A stretch of DNA of 64,000 nucleotides. It comes from Burkholderiaceae bacterium (GTDB lineage: Bacteria > Pseudomonadota > Gammaproteobacteria > Burkholderiales > Burkholderiaceae_A). A model generated the notes under the pieces. The model did not search any database, had not been told where the DNA came from, and saw only the letters and a program-made list of their open reading frames with translations. The stretch is from positions 62,001 through 126,000 of the forward strand of contig JAGYIP010000009.1 of NCBI GenBank assembly GCA_018402635.1, written 5' to 3'. A program made the translations under genes and the position numbers. Position 1 is the stretch's first letter, and each line of letters starts with the position of its first letter. This document shows positions 28,005 to 37,139 of this stretch, piece by piece.

Positions 28005-28427
28005 TTAAGCATCGAGTGTGTCGAGCGCCTTTTGGAACTTGTTGGCGTGCGAACGCTCAGCCTTCGCCAAGGTCTCAAACCAGTCGGCGATCTCTTCAAA
28101 GCCCTCATCGCGCGCGTCTTTGGACATCCCAGGGTACATATCGGTGTACTCATGGGTCTCACCGGCCACGGCAGACTTCAGGTTTGCGGCAGAGTCGCCA
28201 ATAGGAAGATCGGTTGCAGGGTCACCCACCTGAGCCAGGTAATCGAGGTGCCCGTGGGCGTGACCTGTCTCGCCTTCGGCTGTCGAGCGGAACAAAGCGG
28301 CGACTTCGGGGTAGCCCTCAACGTCAGCTTTGTTTGCGAAGTAGAGGTAACGACGGTTGGCCTGGCTCTCGCCAGAAAACGCATCCTTCAGATGCTGGTG
28401 CGTCCTGCTTCCTTTAAGTTGGGGCAT
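28005..28427 (-). CDS. Rubrerythrin-type di-iron protein lacking the rubredoxin domain
   Basis: This 140-residue ferritin-like protein has the di-iron ligand segments [19 protein letters not shown] and [17 protein letters not shown], with further Glu/His segments near [20 protein letters not shown]. Classical rubrerythrins carry a C-terminal rubredoxin domain with two CxxC pairs; this one ends after the four-helix bundle and has no cysteines, so electrons must come from a partner. It reduces peroxide in known relatives. It is the first gene of the operon, with TAGGAGA before its ATG and a Fur-like palindrome about 140 bases upstream. Confidence 0.9.
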   Translation of the reverse strand: MPQLKGSRTHQHLKDAFSGESQANRRYLYFANKADVEGYPEVAALFRSTAEGETGHAHGHLDYLAQVGDPATDLPIGDSAANLKSAVAGETHEYTDMYPGMSKDARDEGFEEIADWFETLAKAERSHANKFQKALDTLDA

Positions 28428-28566
28428 GACTATCTCCTAAGTGGTTAAACAGAAAAAAGCAGGCTTTTCAGCCTGGGAAACAACGATGTCTAGAACAAAA
28501 TTGCATTCTATCCACTGGGTGATTGTGCTCCCCGTTTGTTAGTCGCGTCCAATTGAAGCTTTCAAA

Positions 28567-28591
28567 GTCATTGATAAGAATAATCAATGAC
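28567..28591. promoter_or_regulatory. 9-bp inverted repeat containing a Fur-like 15-mer
   Basis: GTCATTGAT (28567-28575), seven bases, then ATCAATGAC (28583-28591) form a perfect inverted repeat. Its core TGATAAGAATAATCA matches the 7-1-7 Fur motif TGATAATNATTATCA at 12 of 14 defined bases. It lies in the roughly 300-base gap (28428-28730) between the rubrerythrin operon and pdxH, which is AT-rich on the pdxH side and otherwise empty. Fur binding is inferred. Confidence 0.55.
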
Positions 28592-28730
28592 CCCCGGCCA
28601 AGTGACCTAGCTTGCCAACCTTTCTGGGCGCGCGTTTTGAGTCTAACTTTTTGTAAAGAAGTATTTTTTTACTTTAAAATGCTTTAAATAGAGCTAACTT
28701 TAACCAAATTTTCATAATGAAAGGTCTCAC

Positions 28731-29388
28731 ATGAACCAACTCGCCGACCTGCGCAAGGACTATTCTCAGGCCAGTCTTGATGAGCTAAGCGTTCGTAAAG
28801 ACCCTTTTCAGCAGTTTGAGGTCTGGCTGAACGAGGCACTGAAAGCGCAACTTCCCGAGCCCAATGCCATGGTCTTGTCGACCGTAGGGTCCGATGGCAG
28901 CCCAAGCAGTCGTGTGGTCCTCATTAAGGGTCTGAATTCCCAGGGTCATTGTCTTTTATACCAACTATCAGTCCGAAAAGGGCCGGCAGATCGCCGAGAA
29001 TCCCAGGGCTAGCCTGCTGTTCTTCTGGCCGGAGCTTGAACGTCAGGTTCGTATCGAGGGCCTTTTAGAGAAGGTCTCCCCAGAAGAGTCTGACGCCTAT
29101 TTCCATAGCCGACCGCTTGAGAGTCGAATCGGAGCCTGGGCCTCGTCGCAGAGCCAGCCCATTGACTCGCGAGAGGCTTTGGCTGAAGCCTTTGACGACT
29201 TTCGCAATAAGCTTGGCTCAGAGCCGCCAAGGCCCGAGCACTGGGGGGGCTATCGGCTTAGCCCGCATCGGTTTGAGTTTTGGCAGGGGCGGCCTTCACG
29301 GCTGCACGACCGCATCGAGTTCCGGCTCAAGGCTGCCGAGGGCTCGGACGCGCAGAAGCACTGGCAGGTGCGCAGGCTCTCCCCGTAA
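28731..29388 (+). CDS. pdxH: Pyridoxamine/pyridoxine 5'-phosphate oxidase, with a +1 frame break near 28946
   Basis: PdxH makes pyridoxal 5'-phosphate using FMN and oxygen. The first part ([50 protein letters not shown]) is read up to LNSQG. The frame then moves by one base and the family sequence resumes: [44 protein letters not shown] and [17 protein letters not shown], ending in WQVRRLSP. Removing one base near 28946-28947 gives a normal 218-residue protein. The break lies in GGGTCATT, not a strong homopolymer. As read, the product would be a short dead fragment. Confidence 0.85.
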
Positions 29389-29417
29389 AAACCCTTAGGC
29401 CAGCTACACTCTGGTCT

Positions 29418-30062
29418 ATGGAAATTGAAATTATTCCGGTTACCGCCTTTGAGCAGAACTGCTCCTTCGTTGTCTGCCCCGTGACTCAGAAAGCTGCACT
29501 CATCGACCCCGGAGGCGATATCGATCGGCTTGAAGCCGTGGTTGCCCAGTCGGGTGCGCATCTTGAAAAAATTCTTCTCACCCATGGGCATATCGATCAC
29601 TGCGGGGAGGCTGGCTTATTGGCGAGTCGGCTCGGTGTTCCCATTGAGGGACCCCATCCAGACGACGCCTTTTGGATCGACCAACTGCCTACGCAGTCAA
29701 AGATGTTTGGCTTTCCTGAGCTTCAGGCTTTCAGGCCCGACCGGTGGCTGTTTGATGGGGAGACGGTTATGGTGGGCGAGCAGGCGCTTGAAGTTATTCA
29801 CTGCCCCGGCCACACTCCGGGCCACCTGGTCTTCGTGCACCTTGCCAGCCGTATTGCCTTTGTGGGGGACGTCTTGTTTGCCGGCTCCATTGGCCGAACC
29901 GACTTCCCAAGGGGCAATCATGACGATCTTCTGCGATCGATCAGGCAAAGGCTCTTTCCTTTGGGTGACGATATTGAGTTTATTCCCGGTCATGGGCCCA
30001 TGAGCAGCTTTGGCCAGGAACGCCTTACCAACCCCTACGTTGGCACCGATAACAACGATTAA
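29418..30062 (+). CDS. Metallo-beta-lactamase-fold hydrolase (glyoxalase II-like, YcbL type)
   Basis: The ATG at 29418 gives a 214-residue protein with the metal-binding HGHIDHCGEAG, the later ligand CPGHTPGHLVFVH, the Asp in IAFVGDVLFAGSIGRTD and the final His in FIPGHGPMSS. That is a complete dinuclear metal site. It matches the compact YcbL-like hydrolases related to glyoxalase II; the substrate is unknown. The longer frame upstream overlaps the end of pdxH and is rejected. It is followed by the ferredoxin-NADP reductase after 14 bases. Confidence 0.9.
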   Translation: MEIEIIPVTAFEQNCSFVVCPVTQKAALIDPGGDIDRLEAVVAQSGAHLEKILLTHGHIDHCGEAGLLASRLGVPIEGPHPDDAFWIDQLPTQSKMFGFPELQAFRPDRWLFDGETVMVGEQALEVIHCPGHTPGHLVFVHLASRIAFVGDVLFAGSIGRTDFPRGNHDDLLRSIRQRLFPLGDDIEFIPGHGPMSSFGQERLTNPYVGTDNND

Positions 30063-30076
30063 GGAAATCCCCCTTC

Positions 30077-30853
30077 ATGGCTTCAAACAGCACTGAGACT
30101 GTGACCAGTGTGACCCACTGGAACGACACGCTTTTTTCCTTTACAACCACCCGAGAGTCAAGCTTTCGTTTTCGTAATGGGCATTTCGTGATGATTGGCC
30201 TCGAGGTGGAAGGTAAGCCGCTTATGCGTGCCTACAGTGTGGTGAGCCCCAATTACGAAGAGCACCTGGAGTTCCTCTCAATCAAGGTGCCCGATGGGCC
30301 CTTAACCTCGCGCCTGCAGCACATTCAAAAGGGTGACAGCCTGTTGGTTGGTCAGAAGGCAACAGGCACGCTGGTGCTCGATGACCTGCGCCCTGGTCGC
30401 AACCTTTATCTTTTCTCGACAGGCACGGGGCTTGCGCCGTTCATGAGCATTGTTCGCGACCCCGAGACCTACGAGCGTTTTGAAAAGCTTGTGCTTATTC
30501 ACGGAGTGCGGCTGGTTAGTGAACTTGCCTACTCCGACTACCTCACCAAAGAATTGCCTCAGCATGAGTTTCTTGGGGATATGGTTCGAGATCAGCTTAT
30601 TTACTACCCCACAGTGACACGAGAGGCCTTTACCCATACGGGTCGGCTCACAACAGCCATGGAATCGGGCAAGCTCTTTGCTGATATTGGGCTTGCACCT
30701 CTTGACTCGGCCGTTGATCGCGCCATGATCTGCGGCAGCCCCTCGATGTTGAAAGAAACCGCCCAGATGCTTGACCAGAGAGGCTTTGAAGTCTCTCCGG
30801 GGCTTGGACAGCCTGGTGACTACCTTATTGAACGGGCCTTTGTTGAGCGATAA
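30077..30853 (+). CDS. fpr: Ferredoxin/flavodoxin-NADP reductase
   Basis: This 258-residue FAD enzyme moves electrons between NADPH and ferredoxin or flavodoxin. The FAD-binding MRAYSVVSPNYEEHLEF, the segment DGPLTSRLQHI, the NADP-binding STGTGLAPFMSIVRDPE and GSPSMLKETAQML are all present, and it ends YLIERAFVER, the usual bacterial Fpr tail with aromatic and basic residues. Its stop overlaps the likely chrA start. Confidence 0.94.
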   Translation: MASNSTETVTSVTHWNDTLFSFTTTRESSFRFRNGHFVMIGLEVEGKPLMRAYSVVSPNYEEHLEFLSIKVPDGPLTSRLQHIQKGDSLLVGQKATGTLVLDDLRPGRNLYLFSTGTGLAPFMSIVRDPETYERFEKLVLIHGVRLVSELAYSDYLTKELPQHEFLGDMVRDQLIYYPTVTREAFTHTGRLTTAMESGKLFADIGLAPLDSAVDRAMICGSPSMLKETAQMLDQRGFEVSPGLGQPGDYLIERAFVER

Positions 30854-32216
30854 GCCGGTCTCTTCAAACGATACGCAACCGGTCCTTGAACAGGCTGGCA
30901 CAGGTCCTGTGGGACCTGATAAGACATCCCCCTGGCTTATTTTTCTTGTTTTCCTCAGGCTTGGCCTAACCTCTTTTGGTGGGCCGGTTGCCCACATTGG
31001 CTACTTCCGTGACGAGTTCGTTGCTCGCCGTAAATGGTTTAGCGATCAGGCCTATGCCCAGCTGGTTGCCTTATGTCAGTTTTTGCCAGGCCCTTCAAGC
31101 AGCCAGGTGGGAATGGGCATTGGACTGCTTCGGGCGGGCTATCCGGGCTGTCTGGCGGCCTGGCTTGGCTTCACCCTGCCGTCTGCCTTTGTCATGATCC
31201 TTATTGGCCTGGGCCACGGCCTTTTAAGTGAGGGCCTTGCCTACGGGCTGCTATCGGGCATTAAGCTGGTGGTGGTTGCTGTGGTGGCCCATGCCTTGTG
31301 GGGCATGGCAAGGTCCTTGTGCCCAGACAACGCACGAGCAACGCTCGCAGCCCTGGTGGCGGCCTTTATGCTGGGCATCGGTGGTGGTCTTGGGGTCTGG
31401 GGTCAGCTGCTTGCAGTGATTGCGGCAGGACTTGCGGGCTGGGGGTTTAAGCTGGGTCTTGCTGCACCCTCTGCCGCGACCGCCGCCCCAGATCTCAATT
31501 CCATATCTACAGGTTCAAGCCCGTCTTGCCCTGACGATGACGGCGGGCCCCACGACCGCCGTTCCGCGCAATCACGCCGTTATGCCGGCTTTTTCTGGCT
31601 TGGCTTGTTTACCCTGCTTCTTTTGGGTCTGCCCTTGTTGAACGGGTGGATGGAGGGCGAGTTCCTTGTGGGGCTCGCAGACGCATACTTTCGAGCCGGT
31701 GCCATGGTTTTTGGTGGCGGCCATGTGGTGCTGCCTGTGTTGCAGTCCCAGGTTGTAGAGCCTGGCTGGGTCTCAAACGAAACGTTTCTTCTTGGCTACG
31801 GTGCGGCACAAGCCATGCCTGGGCCGCTGTTTACCTTTGCGGGGTTTCTTGGCGCAGCAACCTCCGTGCCCTCAGTGCTGCTTGATGCCTTTGCCTCGCC
31901 ATGGACGATGGTGTTTTTGGGGCTCTTCACCCTTTTCTTTATCTTCTTGCCGTCTTTTCTATTACTGGCCGGGGCCTTACCCTTCTGGCAGACGCTTCAG
32001 CAGCAGCCCACCCTGCAGTCGGCCTTTCATGGGGTCAATGCCGCCGTTGTTGGGCTTTTGTTTGCGGCCTTCTACGACCCCGTTTTTGTTACTGCAGTGA
32101 CATGGTCGCTGGATCTCGCAATTGCAGCTATGTTTTTTGTTGCCTTGGTCTATTGGCGTTGGCCTGTCTGGCTTATTGTTGTTGCTGGCGGTCTGGTGGG
32201 GGTTGTTCTACTTTAG
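30843..32216 (+). CDS. chrA: Chromate transporter family protein, two-domain (ChrA)
   Basis: This membrane protein of about 457 residues has two CHR domains. The first shows FLRLGLTSFGGPVAHIGYF and LCQFLPGPSSSQVGMGIG; the second shows FGGGHVVLPVLQSQVVEPGW and GYGAAQAMPGPLFTFAGFLG. The long bidomain form exports chromate in known cases, though many family members are not tested. The start is uncertain: a TTG at 30843 overlaps the fpr stop, and a GTG near 30909 is possible. A clear terminator follows. Confidence 0.9.
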   Translation: MSDKPVSSNDTQPVLEQAGTGPVGPDKTSPWLIFLVFLRLGLTSFGGPVAHIGYFRDEFVARRKWFSDQAYAQLVALCQFLPGPSSSQVGMGIGLLRAGYPGCLAAWLGFTLPSAFVMILIGLGHGLLSEGLAYGLLSGIKLVVVAVVAHALWGMARSLCPDNARATLAALVAAFMLGIGGGLGVWGQLLAVIAAGLAGWGFKLGLAAPSAATAAPDLNSISTGSSPSCPDDDGGPHDRRSAQSRRYAGFFWLGLFTLLLLGLPLLNGWMEGEFLVGLADAYFRAGAMVFGGGHVVLPVLQSQVVEPGWVSNETFLLGYGAAQAMPGPLFTFAGFLGAATSVPSVLLDAFASPWTMVFLGLFTLFFIFLPSFLLLAGALPFWQTLQQQPTLQSAFHGVNAAVVGLLFAAFYDPVFVTAVTWSLDLAIAAMFFVALVYWRWPVWLIVVAGGLVGVVLL

Positions 32217-32220
32217 GAAG

Positions 32221-32251
32221 AAAGCCCCGCGCCTTGCGGCTCGGGGCTTTT
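32221..32251 (+). terminator. Rho-independent terminator after chrA
   Basis: AAAGCCCCG (32221-32229) pairs with CGGGGCTTT (32242-32250), with a small inner GCC/GGC helix, and ends in TTTT. It begins five bases after the chrA stop and ends 22 bases before greB. Confidence 0.85.
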
Positions 32252-32272
32252 GCCTACCTTACTTATTTCTTC

Positions 32273-32755
32273 ATGCAGACGCCTAACTACATCACACCGG
32301 TCGGTTATCGCAGACTCCTGTCTGAGATGCAGCACCTTATTAAGGTGGAAAGGCCTGCTGTCACGGAGACGGTTCGCTGGGCAGCCTCCAATGGCGATCG
32401 ATCCGAGAATGGCGATTACATCTATGGCAAGCGGCGGCTGCGTGAGATTGATCGACGAATTCGGTTTCTAACCAAGCGGCTTGAACAGGCCCAAGTTGTG
32501 AACCCCAGCGTGCATCAAGGTGGGGATCAGGTGTTCTTCGGCGCGACGGTTGTCTACCTTCGTAATGACTCGACCGAGGAGACGATTCGGATTGTTGGGC
32601 AGGATGAGGTTGACCCGGCACAGCGCTGGGTCAGCTGGGTCTCACCCATTGCAAGGGCGCTGCTGAAGGCTCGCGAGGGCGACCGCCTTCAGCTTAAGAC
32701 GCCCGCGGGGTCTGACTCGATTGAGGTGATATCGGTGTCTTATTGCGACCAATAA
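32273..32755 (+). CDS. greB: Transcription elongation factor GreB
   Basis: GreB enters the RNA polymerase secondary channel and stimulates cleavage of backtracked RNA. The ATG at 32273 gives 160 residues with NYITPVGYRRLLSEMQHL, the coiled-coil tip GDRSENGDYIYGKRRLREID (acidic Asp/Glu), and the C-terminal FKBP-like part (FFGATVVYL, WVSWVSPIARALLKAREGD). Its 3' end overlaps the convergent SDR gene by 62 bases. Confidence 0.96.
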   Translation: MQTPNYITPVGYRRLLSEMQHLIKVERPAVTETVRWAASNGDRSENGDYIYGKRRLREIDRRIRFLTKRLEQAQVVNPSVHQGGDQVFFGATVVYLRNDSTEETIRIVGQDEVDPAQRWVSWVSPIARALLKAREGDRLQLKTPAGSDSIEVISVSYCDQ

Positions 32756-33752
32756 CCTCTTCGGTTGTTGGATAGCGCAGCTGGGCTCGTAGTTCTGTTG
32801 CAAGGCGTGTTGACTCAACCTGGCGTGAATCGCGCATGAAACTGGCCATCATTAAACTGATGGATCCTTTAGCAATCTCAGCCTGAAGTTCTTCGCGTGA
32901 AATACGGCGGGGTAAGGCAAGCCCCTTGGCCTTTGCCACCAGATCAAAATAATCGGCCATTTTCAGGCGCGAGTTATTCACCGCATTAAAGACTCGGCCT
33001 GGGCGCCCTCGAAAGAGACCAAGCCAAGAAAGATAAGCCAGGTCTTCGGCATGAATGTGATTGACCCAGACATCGTCCTGCGCGCGCAAGGCAGGCGAGG
33101 CCTGCTTAAGTCGTTCGATGGGCAGGCGGTCTTCTGCAATAATGCCCGGGGCTCGAAGCACAGAAAAGCCAAGCCCGCGCCAATAGCCTTCTGCGGAAAG
33201 CCGCCGAAGGGAGCGCGGCTCGGTGGCCAGGCAGGCAGATGTTTCAACCACATTCTGCCCCTGATGGTTGCCATAAACTCCCGTGGTGCTAATGTAGACG
33301 CCCCTCGAGTTCTTCGGAGCCGTCAGGTGAGCGGTACCTCGCGCGCGCTGCCCATGAACGTATCGTATTTGAAGGCTGAGCCTTTTCGAGCGGCAGTCTG
33401 TGGTTACCTTGTGGCCAGCGGCAGATGCCCCTTCAGACGGGGGCATTAAAACAATCCAGTGCGTGATGACTTTTGCCAGGCGTCTTTGGTCTTCCGGGCG
33501 GTCGAGGTCCCAGCCAAGAATCGGGCAATGACGTGCGGCAAGCCCCTTACGCGCCTTGCGGTCGCGACTGGCTAGAAAGGGGTCGTCGGTTGCTGGGGCA
33601 AATCGCCTTGCCACACCAATGAGCCGATAGGCAAGCTGACCCGAGCTCGCCGATGAAGACTCAAGCTGCTGACGAACCAGCCGTTTGCCAACATCGCCAA
33701 GCCCAACAATGCCAATTCTTGGCATACGAAATCGACGGGGGAGTGCGCGCAT
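32694..33752 (-). CDS. NAD(P)-binding SDR/epimerase-like protein (YeeZ type)
   Basis: This protein of about 350 residues has an N-terminal Rossmann motif IGIVGLGDVGKRLV and later YISTTGVYGNHQG, which is the extended-SDR pattern. It also has LRAPGIIAEDRLPIERL and VNHIHAEDLAYLSWL. The usual SDR YxxxK is not obvious, which is common in this YeeZ-like group. The substrate is unknown. The first Met may be at 33752 or at MPRIGIVG (33725). The last 20 residues overlap greB on the other strand. Confidence 0.75.
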   Translation of the reverse strand: MRALPRRFRMPRIGIVGLGDVGKRLVRQQLESSSASSGQLAYRLIGVARRFAPATDDPFLASRDRKARKGLAARHCPILGWDLDRPEDQRRLAKVITHWIVLMPPSEGASAAGHKVTTDCRSKRLSLQIRYVHGQRARGTAHLTAPKNSRGVYISTTGVYGNHQGQNVVETSACLATEPRSLRRLSAEGYWRGLGFSVLRAPGIIAEDRLPIERLKQASPALRAQDDVWVNHIHAEDLAYLSWLGLFRGRPGRVFNAVNNSRLKMADYFDLVAKAKGLALPRRISREELQAEIAKGSISLMMASFMRDSRQVESTRLATELRAQLRYPTTEEVIGRNKTPISPQSSQTPRAS

Positions 33753-33807
33753 GACGCAGAGTATGTGCGAAATACGGACGGCTCTGGGCTGTCGGACAGG
33801 TAGGAAT

Positions 33808-33840
33808 AAAAAAACCCCCTGGTGGACTGCACTCAGAGGG
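33808..33840 (-). terminator. Rho-independent terminator after the cytochrome c gene
   Basis: On the minus strand CCCTCTG pairs with CAGGGGG (one G-T pair) around a 19-base loop and is followed by seven T (33814-33808). A second GC-rich hairpin (33849-33870) lies just before it but has no T run. Confidence 0.7.
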
Positions 33841-33892
33841 CTTTCACGGGCCCCCGTGGAACAGGGGGCCGTGCACTAAAAATAGGACGAGC

Positions 33893-34195
33893 CTACTTAA
33901 TGGTGAGAATGTATTTCGCCATGATTAGGGCATCGGCGTCGGAGACCTGAGGATGCGCAGGCATGGGAATGGGACCCCAGACACCGGCACCACCTGCCTT
34001 AATTTTTTTGGCAAGTTTCTCGGCGGCACCACCGTCGGCGCCGTATTTGCCTGCGACAGCTTTGTACGAAGGGCCCACCATTTTACGGGCGTCCGCGTGG
34101 CAGGCTACGCAGTTGTATTTTTTAACAAGATCGGCACTGGCATGGGCTGCGCCGGTAAGGGCAAACATTGAAACGGCTAGAACGACTGAACGCAT
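33893..34195 (-). CDS. Periplasmic class I cytochrome c (c551/c552 type)
   Basis: This 100-residue precursor has a signal peptide ending GAAHASA and one haem-binding motif YNCVACHADARKMVGPSYK. The axial Met is in GPIPMPAHPQVSD, and the C-terminal helix is ADALIMAKYILTI. It is a small soluble electron carrier for terminal oxidases or peroxidases. It lies downstream of ilvD on the same strand (97-base gap) and is followed by a terminator. Confidence 0.95.
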   Translation of the reverse strand: MRSVVLAVSMFALTGAAHASADLVKKYNCVACHADARKMVGPSYKAVAGKYGADGGAAEKLAKKIKAGGAGVWGPIPMPAHPQVSDADALIMAKYILTIK

Positions 34196-34292
34196 GGAAT
34201 TCTCCTCCGTTAAAAAATATTCTTAATAAACCTACTATATTCAAAGACACGCATATTGTAGACCAAGAAAGCCCCTTGAAGTTCAGCCGAAT

Positions 34293-35984
34293 TTAGATCG
34301 CAGAGGCATCCGGGTCGGTTACGGCCCCGCGGCTGGCGGTGGAAGCCAGGGCAGCAAACTTTGCCAGCACACCCCGGCTGTAGCGCGGCGCAGGCTTTGT
34401 CCAGGCCGCGCGCCTGCGGGCCAGCTCGTCCTCAGAGACGTTAAGCTGAATAAGAAGTTCATGAGCATCAATGGTGATGCTGTCACCTTCTTCAATCAGC
34501 GCAATGGGCCCACCGACATAGGCCTCAGGAGCAACGTGCCCCACAACCATCCCCCAGGTCCCGCCTGAAAAGCGCCCATCGGTAATAAGCCCGACCGACT
34601 CGCCAAGGCCTTGGCCGATAAGTGCCGAGGTGGGCGCCAGCATCTCACGCATACCCGGGCCACCGCGTGGCCCTTCGTAGCGAATAACCATGACATCGCC
34701 AGCTCTGATGGACTGCTTCATGATTGCGGCCATGGCCTCGTCTTCTGAGTTAAATACACGGGCGGGCCCTGTAATGACCGGGTTCTTTAGGCCCGTAATT
34801 TTGGCCACGCAGCCTTCGGGCGAAATATTGCCCTTAAGAATAGCGAGGTGCCCTTGCTTGTAGAGCGGCTGATCGATGGGGCGAATAACGCTCTGGTTGG
34901 CTGGTGGCTGATCGGGGACATCGGCCAGGGTCTCGGCAATGGTCTTACCGGTAATGGTGAGGCAGTCGCCATGCAGCAGCCCCGCATTAAGCAGCATCTT
35001 CATAACCTGTGGAATGCCGCCCGCCTCGTGAAGCTCGGTGATAACGTGCTGACCCGAGGGCTTGAGGTCGCAGAAAACCGGGGTGCGTTGACGAATGCGT
35101 TCGAAGTCATCAATCGACCACTGAATTTCAGCAGCGTGCGTAATGGCCAGAAAGTGAAGCACGGCGTTGGTTGAACCCCCCGTGGCCATAATCACCGTGA
35201 CGGCATTTTCAATGGATTGTCTTGTAATGACGTCGCGAGGGCGAATGCCTTTTTTAATGGCCTCGACCAGCACCCGCGCAGACTCTGCTGCACTGTCAAT
35301 GGCTTCGCCATCTTCATTGGCCATGGTCGAAGAGTAGGGCAGGCTCATGCCCATGGCCTCAAAGGCCGAACTCATGGTGTTGGCGGTGTACATTCCGCCG
35401 CAAGAGCCCGATCCGGGGCAGGCACGTTGTTCTATGGCCTTGAAGTCTTCGTTGTTGAGTCGGCCGGCGGTAAATTCACCCACGGCTTCGAAGGCCGACA
35501 CAATTGTGAGGTCTTTGCCTTTGTAGTGGCCCGGCTTGATCGTTCCCCCATAAACGTAAATGGAGGGCACGTTGGTTCGGGCCATGGCAATCATGCCTCC
35601 AGGCATATTCTTATCGCAGCCGCCAATGACAACCACACCATCCATCCACTGACCGTTCACACAGGTCTCAATGCAGTCGGCAATGACCTCGCGCGAGACC
35701 AAGGAATACTTCATGCCCTCGGTTCCCATTCCAATGCCGTCAGAAATGGTGGGGGTTCCGAAGACCTGAGGGTTGGCCCCGGAGGCTTTAATTGCAGCAA
35801 TCGCCGCATCGGCAAGTGGCTGAAGGCCACTGTTGCAAGGGGTGATGGTGGAGTGACCGTTGGCAATTCCCACCATCGGCTTTTCAAAGTCTTCTTCCTT
35901 GTAGCCCATGGCGTAATACATGGAGCGGTTGGGAGCCCGGGCAACGCCCTGGGTGACATTCTTGGATCGATCGTTATAGGCCAT
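34293..35984 (-). CDS. ilvD: Dihydroxy-acid dehydratase
   Basis: IlvD is the Fe-S enzyme that dehydrates dihydroxy acids in valine, leucine and isoleucine synthesis. The ATG at 35984 ([16 protein letters not shown]) gives 563 residues; the upstream in-frame TTG/ATG is not needed. The cluster-binding blocks [24 protein letters not shown] and [16 protein letters not shown] are intact, as are [15 protein letters not shown] and the C-terminal [13 protein letters not shown]. It is divergent from lgt (75-base gap). Confidence 0.98.
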   Translation of the reverse strand: MAYNDRSKNVTQGVARAPNRSMYYAMGYKEEDFEKPMVGIANGHSTITPCNSGLQPLADAAIAAIKASGANPQVFGTPTISDGIGMGTEGMKYSLVSREVIADCIETCVNGQWMDGVVVIGGCDKNMPGGMIAMARTNVPSIYVYGGTIKPGHYKGKDLTIVSAFEAVGEFTAGRLNNEDFKAIEQRACPGSGSCGGMYTANTMSSAFEAMGMSLPYSSTMANEDGEAIDSAAESARVLVEAIKKGIRPRDVITRQSIENAVTVIMATGGSTNAVLHFLAITHAAEIQWSIDDFERIRQRTPVFCDLKPSGQHVITELHEAGGIPQVMKMLLNAGLLHGDCLTITGKTIAETLADVPDQPPANQSVIRPIDQPLYKQGHLAILKGNISPEGCVAKITGLKNPVITGPARVFNSEDEAMAAIMKQSIRAGDVMVIRYEGPRGGPGMREMLAPTSALIGQGLGESVGLITDGRFSGGTWGMVVGHVAPEAYVGGPIALIEEGDSITIDAHELLIQLNVSEDELARRRAAWTKPAPRYSRGVLAKFAALASTASRGAVTDPDASAI

Positions 35985-36059
35985 AGCGTCTCTTAAGTAG
36001 AAGTTAAACCAGCCCCCAATCATAAGCCGGCTTGGCCCGAGTCATGGCACACTGCCGTT

Positions 36060-36980
36060 GTGACTTCCAGTGTCTTTGTCCATCCTCAGTTCGACCCCGT
36101 TGCAATAAGCCTTGGGCCTTTAGCCATTCATTGGTACGGCCTGATGTACCTGTTTGCCTTTGCCTCTTTCTACCTGCTGGGACGCTGGCAGGTTCGCCTT
36201 GACCCGCAGCGCTCGGGCATGTCGGTGCGAGACCTTGAGGACCTGCTTTTCTATGGGGTCTTGGGCGTGGTTATTGGGGGCCGGCTGGGCTATGTCTTGT
36301 TTTATCAGCCAAGCTATTTTGCAAGCCACCCACTCGAAGCCTTCGCGCTTTGGCAGGGCGGCATGGCCTTTCATGGGGGTCTGCTTGGCGTTATTGTTGC
36401 CCTGGTTCTTTTTGCGGCGCGCAGGCCGCATCTTGGGCAGCCTCTTAGGCTCAACGAGGAGGGCCTGCCAACGGCTGCCCATCCGCTGCCCTTTAAGCAG
36501 AGGTTTTGGGCCCTTGCCGACTATGTCGCCCCCTTGGTGCCATTGGGTCTTGCCTTCGGTCGTCTAGGAAACTTTATAAACGGGGAGCTCTGGGGCCGAC
36601 CCGCCGACCCTAACCTTATTCCTTGGGCAATGATCTTTCCTCAGTCCGGCAGCGAGATCGCCCGTCACCCTTCGCAGCTTTATCAGTTTCTTGGCGAGGG
36701 CCTGCTCTTGTTTCTTCTTTTGTTTGTCCTTAGTCGTCGGCCGCGCGCTCGGGGGGTTATTGCCAGCAGCTTCTTGCTGGGCTACGGGGCCTTTCGCTTC
36801 CTTGCCGAATTTGGCAGGCAGCCCGATACCTTCCTTGGTCTACTGCCTGTTTTGGAGCCCTTTGGACTTACAGCGTCGTTATCGATGGGCCAGTGGCTCT
36901 CCCTTCCCATGATGGTGCTGGGCTGCCTTGGGCTTTATGTCTTCACCCGGACGAAAAGTGGCCAATTCAAGAGCCCCTAG
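36060..36980 (+). CDS. lgt: Prolipoprotein diacylglyceryl transferase
   Basis: Lgt adds diacylglycerol from phosphatidylglycerol to the lipobox cysteine of prolipoproteins in the inner membrane. The 306-residue protein has about seven hydrophobic segments, the motif [17 protein letters not shown], and the Lgt signature [18 protein letters not shown] with the invariant Arg and Asn, plus [15 protein letters not shown]. The start is a GTG. It contains a polar insert near residues 130-155 common in beta-proteobacterial forms. Confidence 0.97.
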   Translation: MTSSVFVHPQFDPVAISLGPLAIHWYGLMYLFAFASFYLLGRWQVRLDPQRSGMSVRDLEDLLFYGVLGVVIGGRLGYVLFYQPSYFASHPLEAFALWQGGMAFHGGLLGVIVALVLFAARRPHLGQPLRLNEEGLPTAAHPLPFKQRFWALADYVAPLVPLGLAFGRLGNFINGELWGRPADPNLIPWAMIFPQSGSEIARHPSQLYQFLGEGLLLFLLLFVLSRRPRARGVIASSFLLGYGAFRFLAEFGRQPDTFLGLLPVLEPFGLTASLSMGQWLSLPMMVLGCLGLYVFTRTKSGQFKSP

Positions 36981-37050
36981 TTCTTTTACGATGTTTTAAC
37001 CCACTGTTTTTTAAGGTTACTTTTTGAACCTGCTGTGGTGTTAACCATGA

Positions 37051-37088
37051 AGGCAGGGAATATACCGACTGCGGAATATTCCCTGCCT
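37051..37088. promoter_or_regulatory. 13-bp perfect palindrome upstream of the malonate genes
   Basis: AGGCAGGGAATAT (37051-37063), 12 bases, then ATATTCCCTGCCT (37076-37088) is a perfect inverted repeat, 52 bases before the malonyl-CoA decarboxylase start. It could be a two-turn operator for a dimeric regulator or a strong hairpin. No T run follows, so it is not a standard terminator for lgt. No regulator gene lies beside it. Confidence 0.6.
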
Positions 37089-37139
37089 CGGTAACCTCTC
37101 TATCATCTAAACACATTACCGACGATAGGTTTAAGGCAA

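Noticed and set aside
33849-33870. GC-rich hairpin GGCCCCC/GGGGGCC as a second terminator
   Set aside because: No T run on either strand; the better terminator is just beside it at 33808-33840.
35217-35996. 259-residue open frame antisense to ilvD
   Set aside because: No known motif, His/Gly-rich as expected from the complement of ilvD codons, no ribosome site.
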